From the NCBI GenBank assembly GCA_003453215.1, contig DMMB01000043.1, positions 8,680-17,385 of the forward strand: a stretch of DNA of 8,706 nt. The letters are read 5' to 3'. The position numbers and the translations under genes are program-made. Of this stretch, positions 6,043 through 8,706 are shown piece after piece. The notes under the pieces are model-generated. The model made no database searches, was not told the origin of the DNA, and was given only the letters and a program-made list of their open reading frames with translations. Source of the DNA: Oscillospiraceae bacterium (lineage in GTDB: Bacteria > Bacillota > Clostridia > Oscillospirales > Ruminococcaceae). Each line of letters starts with the position of its first letter. The first letter of the stretch is position 1.

Positions 6043-6813
6043 TCAGCCCGCCACCATATCGCTTATCACTTTAATAAACAGCAGCACCAGCACCACAATG
6101 ATGACCGGCCGCACAATTTTGCTGCCGTTTTTCATCATCATCCCAGAACCAATCACGTGTCCCAGCAGGCAAAAACCGCCGGAAATAAGCCCCAGTGTAA
6201 TCAAAACCTGTCCCTTGGTTAAAAACAGCACCAAACTGGTTGCATTGGAGGAAAGATTGACCAGCTTCACCGTTCCGCTGGCTCGTTCCAGGCTCATTTT
6301 GCACAGGCCGGTATACAGCATCAGCAAAAAGGTACCGGTACCGGGGCCGTACAGCCCATCGTACATACCAATCACCAGAGATAATATAGCTGCCAAAATC
6401 AGCTGCGTGCTGCGGGGCATGGTACTTTTCGGGTTTTCTCCGGCCGGAGCCGGTTTCCGCCGCAGCACCACAAAGGCCACAACCGGCAGTGTGCCCAGCA
6501 GCAGGAACTGGATATACTGCTGCGGTATCAGCAATATGAGCCGCGCACCAAAGTTGGCTCCCAGGATCGCCATAGCCATGCAGGGGATAGCCGCCTGCCA
6601 GTCCACATAGCCATTTTTCAGGTATCGGGCCGTGGAAGCGCAGGTTCCCATCGTGGCACTTAATTTATTGGTGGCAATGGCCTGGTGGGGCGGCAGCCCG
6701 GCCAGCAGGTACGCGGGCAGCGAGATCAGCCCGCCGCCACCGGCAATGGCATCCACAAAGCCCGCCAAAAAGACCAGCGGGCAAATAATCAGAAGTGTTT
6801 TCAGGGTCAGCAT
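6043..6813 (-). CDS. TSUP (TauE/SafE-like) membrane permease
   Basis: Inner-membrane transporter of the TSUP family (TauE/SafE/YfcA group, PF01925). Members move sulfite, sulfoacetate, sulfolactate or other small anions; the substrate here cannot be assigned. From ATG 6813 it has 256 residues, the usual size, with about eight hydrophobic segments. The internal duplication typical of the family is clear: GFVDAIAGGGGLISLPA (18-34) is repeated as GMYDGLYGPGTGTFLL (149-164), each followed by a conserved Asn/Lys segment (ATNKLSA 47-53; VKLVNLSSN 182-190). The frame is open upstream to 6876, but ATG 6813 is preferred because AAGGA lies 6 nt upstream, the hydrophobic N-terminus begins there, and the longer version would run into the predicted promoter. 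First gene of the operon with the flavin reductase-family protein and the small membrane protein. Confidence 0.94.
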   Translation of the reverse strand: MLTLKTLLIICPLVFLAGFVDAIAGGGGLISLPAYLLAGLPPHQAIATNKLSATMGTCASTARYLKNGYVDWQAAIPCMAMAILGANFGARLILLIPQQYIQFLLLGTLPVVAFVVLRRKPAPAGENPKSTMPRSTQLILAAILSLVIGMYDGLYGPGTGTFLLMLYTGLCKMSLERASGTVKLVNLSSNATSLVLFLTKGQVLITLGLISGGFCLLGHVIGSGMMMKNGSKIVRPVIIVVLVLLFIKVISDMVAG

Positions 6814-6847
6814 AGGATTTCCTTCTTCGTGTGGGAGTAATGATAAA

Positions 6848-6876
6848 GTTATACTATCCCACCCTGCAAAAGTCAA
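6848..6876 (-). promoter_or_regulatory. Promoter of the TSUP operon
   Basis: On the minus strand TTGACT (6876-6871) and TATAAC (6853-6848) are separated by exactly 17 nt, a near-consensus housekeeping sigma promoter (5 of 6 in each box). The expected transcript starts about 30 nt before ATG 6813. This supports that start over the upstream in-frame codons. Confidence 0.8.
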
Positions 6877-6881
6877 GACTT
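6870..6881. promoter_or_regulatory. Palindrome between divergent promoters (candidate operator)
   Basis: AAGTC (6870-6874) and GACTT (6877-6881) form a perfect dyad around AA. It covers the -35 box of the leftward promoter and ends 6 nt before the -35 box of the nadE promoter, a position from which a bound regulator could affect both. The arms are short, so chance is possible. Confidence 0.3.
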
Positions 6882-6887
6882 GCCGCC

Positions 6888-6915
6888 TTTACATCCGGGC
6901 CGAAAATGCTATAAT
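6888..6915 (+). promoter_or_regulatory. nadE promoter (extended -10)
   Basis: TTTACA (6888-6893), a 16-nt spacer and a perfect TATAAT (6910-6915) preceded by TGC (extended -10, 6907-6909) make a strong plus-strand promoter. The transcript would begin near 6922, giving a leader of about 125-130 nt before the nadE ATG. The -35 box lies 11 nt from that of the divergent TSUP promoter. Confidence 0.8.
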
Positions 6916-6926
6916 ATCCCTATAAA

Positions 6927-6998
6927 GCCCGCGGTTGCCGCAGGCCACGGCCCGCAGGGCAAACCGCCCTTCGGGCGGTTTTAGGCGGCTGCGCCGCC
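6927..6998 (+). promoter_or_regulatory. Structured nadE leader with competing hairpins
   Basis: Three structures can be drawn. (A) GCGGTT (6931-6936) and GCC (6937-6939) pair with AACCGC (6962-6967) and GGC (6958-6960), one bulged A, with a further hairpin inside at 6940-6955. (B) AAACCGCCC (6961-6969) pairs perfectly with GGGCGGTTT (6973-6981), loop TTC, followed by one more T. (C) GGCGGC (6984-6989) pairs with GCCGCC (6993-6998). A and B share the AAACCGC segment and cannot coexist, the layout of an attenuator. B resembles a terminator, but its U-run is only four long and mostly in the stem. I recognise no known NAD-riboswitch consensus. Confidence 0.45.
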
Positions 6999-7013
6999 AT
7001 TCCAATCTCTGCC

Positions 7014-7051
7014 AAGGAGGCGGCAGCTTGCGCTGCCGGAATATTGCCATG
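7014..7051 (+). promoter_or_regulatory. nadE ribosome site with a hairpin in the spacer
   Basis: A strong AAGGAGG (7014-7020) lies 28 nt before ATG 7049. A perfect 7-bp hairpin, CGGCAGC (7021-7027) and GCTGCCG (7032-7038) with loop TTGC, fills the spacer and leaves 10 nt to the ATG if folded. The loop contains an in-frame TTG (7028-7030) exactly 7 nt after the Shine-Dalgarno, a normal spacing for initiation, which would add seven residues to NadE. Confidence 0.6.
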
Positions 7052-8706
7052 AAATACGGATTTATCAAAGTTGCTGCTGCCAGCCCCGCCTTGCGGGTAG
7101 CCGATTGCCGCTACAATGCCGCGCAATCGGTTGATATGATGCAAAAAGCCGCCGCAGCCGGCGTACACCTGCTCGTCCTGCCGGAACTGGGCCTGACCGG
7201 CTATACCTGCGGAGACCTGCTGCTGCAGCCCACTTTGCAGCAGGGGGCTCTGGAGAGCCTGCAAACACTGCTCTTGGTCAGCGCTTCCCTTCCGCTCACC
7301 ACCGTCGTCGGCTTACCCCTTTCAGTCGAAGGCAAATTGTACAACTGCGCCGCTGTGCTCCATCAGGGGCAAATTCTCGGCGTCATTCCCAAAACCAATC
7401 TGCCCAATTATGGTGAGTTCTATGAAGCCCGCTGGTTTACCCATGCTTCCCACGATGTCCGTACCCTCTCCCTATTGGGGCAGGAAGTTCCCTTTGGTAC
7501 CAATCTGTTGTTCTGCTGCCGGGAACTGCCGGAATACAAATTAGCGGTTGAGATCTGCGAGGATCTGTGGGTTGCCGCGCCGCCCAGCACCCGCCATGCC
7601 ATGGCCGGTGCCACCGTCATCGCCAACTGTTCCGCCAGCGATGAAACCATCGGCAAGGCAGAATACCGCCGGGCTCTTGTTACCGGACAAAGTGCCCGCC
7701 TGATGGCCGGCTACATTTACGCGGATGCCGGCCGGGGAGAATCCACCACCGATATGGTCTTTGCCGGGCACAATCTCATTGCGGAAAACGGCAAGCTGCT
7801 GGCCCAAACGGCTCTCTTTACCAATGAGATGACGGTCACCGAGCTGGATTTCCACCGTCTGGCTGCCGAACGCTGCCGCACAACCACCTGGCCCGCGGCC
7901 GAAACCGCCGGCTATACCGTTGTTTCGTTCTCCCTGCCGGTGAGCGAAACCTCTCTCACGCGCTTTATCGATCCCCATCCCTTTGTCCCCGCCGATCACA
8001 CCGAACGCCGGGAGCGATGCGAAGCCATTTTATCCATGCAGGCCGAGGGCCTACGCCGCCGCCTGGAGCACATCGGCTGCCCCACGGCCGTATTGGGCAT
8101 CTCCGGCGGCCTGGATTCCACTCTGGCGCTGCTGGTGGCTGTTCGTGCGCTGGATCTTTTGGGCCGTCCCCGCACCGATATGGTCGCCGTAACCATGCCG
8201 GGCTTTGGCACCACCCGTCGTACCCGCTCCAATGCCGAAATTCTTTGTGAAAAGCTTGGGGTCACCCTGCGCACCGTCTCCATTGCCGCAGCGGTCCGCC
8301 AGCATTTTCAGGATATCGGCCATGAGGAAAGCGTCACCGATGTCACCTACGAAAATGCCCAGGCGCGGGAGCGCACCCAGGTGCTCATGGATATTGCCAA
8401 TCAGCAAAACGGCATCGTCATCGGCACCGGGGATCTCTCCGAACTGGCGCTGGGCTGGGCCACCTACAATGGCGATCATATGTCCATGTATGGCGTCAAT
8501 GGCTCCATTCCCAAAACACTGGTGCGCTATCTGGTGCGCCATGCCGCCGATACCTGCGGCGAGGAATCCTTGGCGGCCGTCCTCTATGATATTCTGGATA
8601 CCCCGGTGAGCCCCGAGCTGCTCCCGGCCGAAGAAGATGGCACCATTGCACAAAAAACCGAAGATCTCGTTGGCCCTTACGAGCTGCACGATTTCTTCCT
8701 CTATCA
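7049..8706 (+). CDS. nadE: Glutamine-dependent NAD+ synthetase, 3' end cut by the window
   Basis: Catalyses the last step of NAD+ synthesis, ATP-dependent amidation of deamido-NAD+ with glutamine nitrogen, in the cytosol. 552 complete codons are present; the long clostridial form is about 630-640, so roughly the last 80-90 residues lie outside the window. The N-terminal nitrilase-type glutaminase domain (about 1-270) has its Glu-Lys-Cys triad: E46 in LPELGLTGYTC, K115 in IPKTNLPNYGEFYE, and C170 in VEICEDLW. The synthetase domain follows, with the pyrophosphate loop SGGLDST (352-358), a MPGFGTT segment, and IGTGDLSELALGWATYNGDHMSMYGVNG typical of the family in two adjoining parts. No stop or frameshift interrupts it. 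The family N-terminus (GFIKVAA) supports ATG 7049, while the Shine-Dalgarno better suits TTG 7028. It is the only plus-strand gene, divergent from the TSUP operon. Confidence 0.97.
   Translation, partial: MKYGFIKVAAASPALRVADCRYNAAQSVDMMQKAAAAGVHLLVLPELGLTGYTCGDLLLQPTLQQGALESLQTLLLVSASLPLTTVVGLPLSVEGKLYNCAAVLHQGQILGVIPKTNLPNYGEFYEARWFTHASHDVRTLSLLGQEVPFGTNLLFCCRELPEYKLAVEICEDLWVAAPPSTRHAMAGATVIANCSASDETIGKAEYRRALVTGQSARLMAGYIYADAGRGESTTDMVFAGHNLIAENGKLLAQTALFTNEMTVTELDFHRLAAERCRTTTWPAAETAGYTVVSFSLPVSETSLTRFIDPHPFVPADHTERRERCEAILSMQAEGLRRRLEHIGCPTAVLGISGGLDSTLALLVAVRALDLLGRPRTDMVAVTMPGFGTTRRTRSNAEILCEKLGVTLRTVSIAAAVRQHFQDIGHEESVTDVTYENAQARERTQVLMDIANQQNGIVIGTGDLSELALGWATYNGDHMSMYGVNGSIPKTLVRYLVRHAADTCGEESLAAVLYDILDTPVSPELLPAEEDGTIAQKTEDLVGPYELHDFFLY

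Noticed and set aside
5372..6610. 412-codon plus-strand frame opposite the flavin reductase-family and TSUP genes
   Set aside because: Antisense to two genes with family signatures; no promoter or ribosome site, and no protein-like domains.
6922..7048. Known NAD+-sensing riboswitch in the nadE leader
   Set aside because: The leader consists of simple GC-rich palindromes; I could not match it to the conserved loops of the nadA-type or pnuC-type NAD RNAs, so only a structured leader is claimed.
7541..7999. Minus-strand open frame (152 codons) inside nadE
   Set aside because: Antisense to the conserved NAD+ synthetase, Gly-rich, no ribosome site or recognisable domain.

Overview
The window looks like chromosomal DNA of a fairly GC-rich, low-redundancy Firmicute, most likely a gut-type clostridium of the Oscillospiraceae/Ruminococcaceae kind. 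This is inferred from the long clostridial-form NAD+ synthetase, MetG with a C-terminal tRNA-binding domain next to a TatD hydrolase, strong AGGAGG-type ribosome sites, and compact genes with little spacing. It is an ordinary housekeeping/transport region. I see no mobile element, CRISPR array, rRNA or tRNA, and no sign of an undescribed multi-gene system. The interesting signals are in start sites and leader RNAs.

Left part (1-4990, all minus strand, transcribed right to left): a promoter near 4956-4988 drives metG (methionyl-tRNA synthetase). A good intrinsic-terminator hairpin (2906-2944) follows metG, and the tatD ribosome site comes immediately after it. Next are tatD (metal-dependent hydrolase/DNase family), a YihY/BrkB-family membrane protein with a TTG start, and a CynX-type MFS transporter whose only well-placed Shine-Dalgarno points to an ACG codon. 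These last three are tightly packed and probably co-transcribed.

Middle part (5096-6876, minus strand): a three-gene operon with a near-consensus promoter at 6848-6876. It encodes a TSUP (TauE/SafE-like) permease, a flavin-reductase-family FMN protein, and a 90-residue membrane protein of unknown function. It ends at a hairpin at 5096-5121.

Right part (6888-8706, plus strand): nadE, glutamine-dependent NAD+ synthetase, runs off the window end. It has its own promoter, back to back with that of the TSUP operon. Its leader of about 130 nt is unusually structured: one segment can pair with either an upstream or a downstream partner, a GC-rich palindrome follows, and a perfect hairpin sits exactly between the Shine-Dalgarno and the ATG. 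No gene-free stretch exceeds 300 bases. The two largest gaps (4915-5140 and 6814-7048) are described under their promoters and hairpins.
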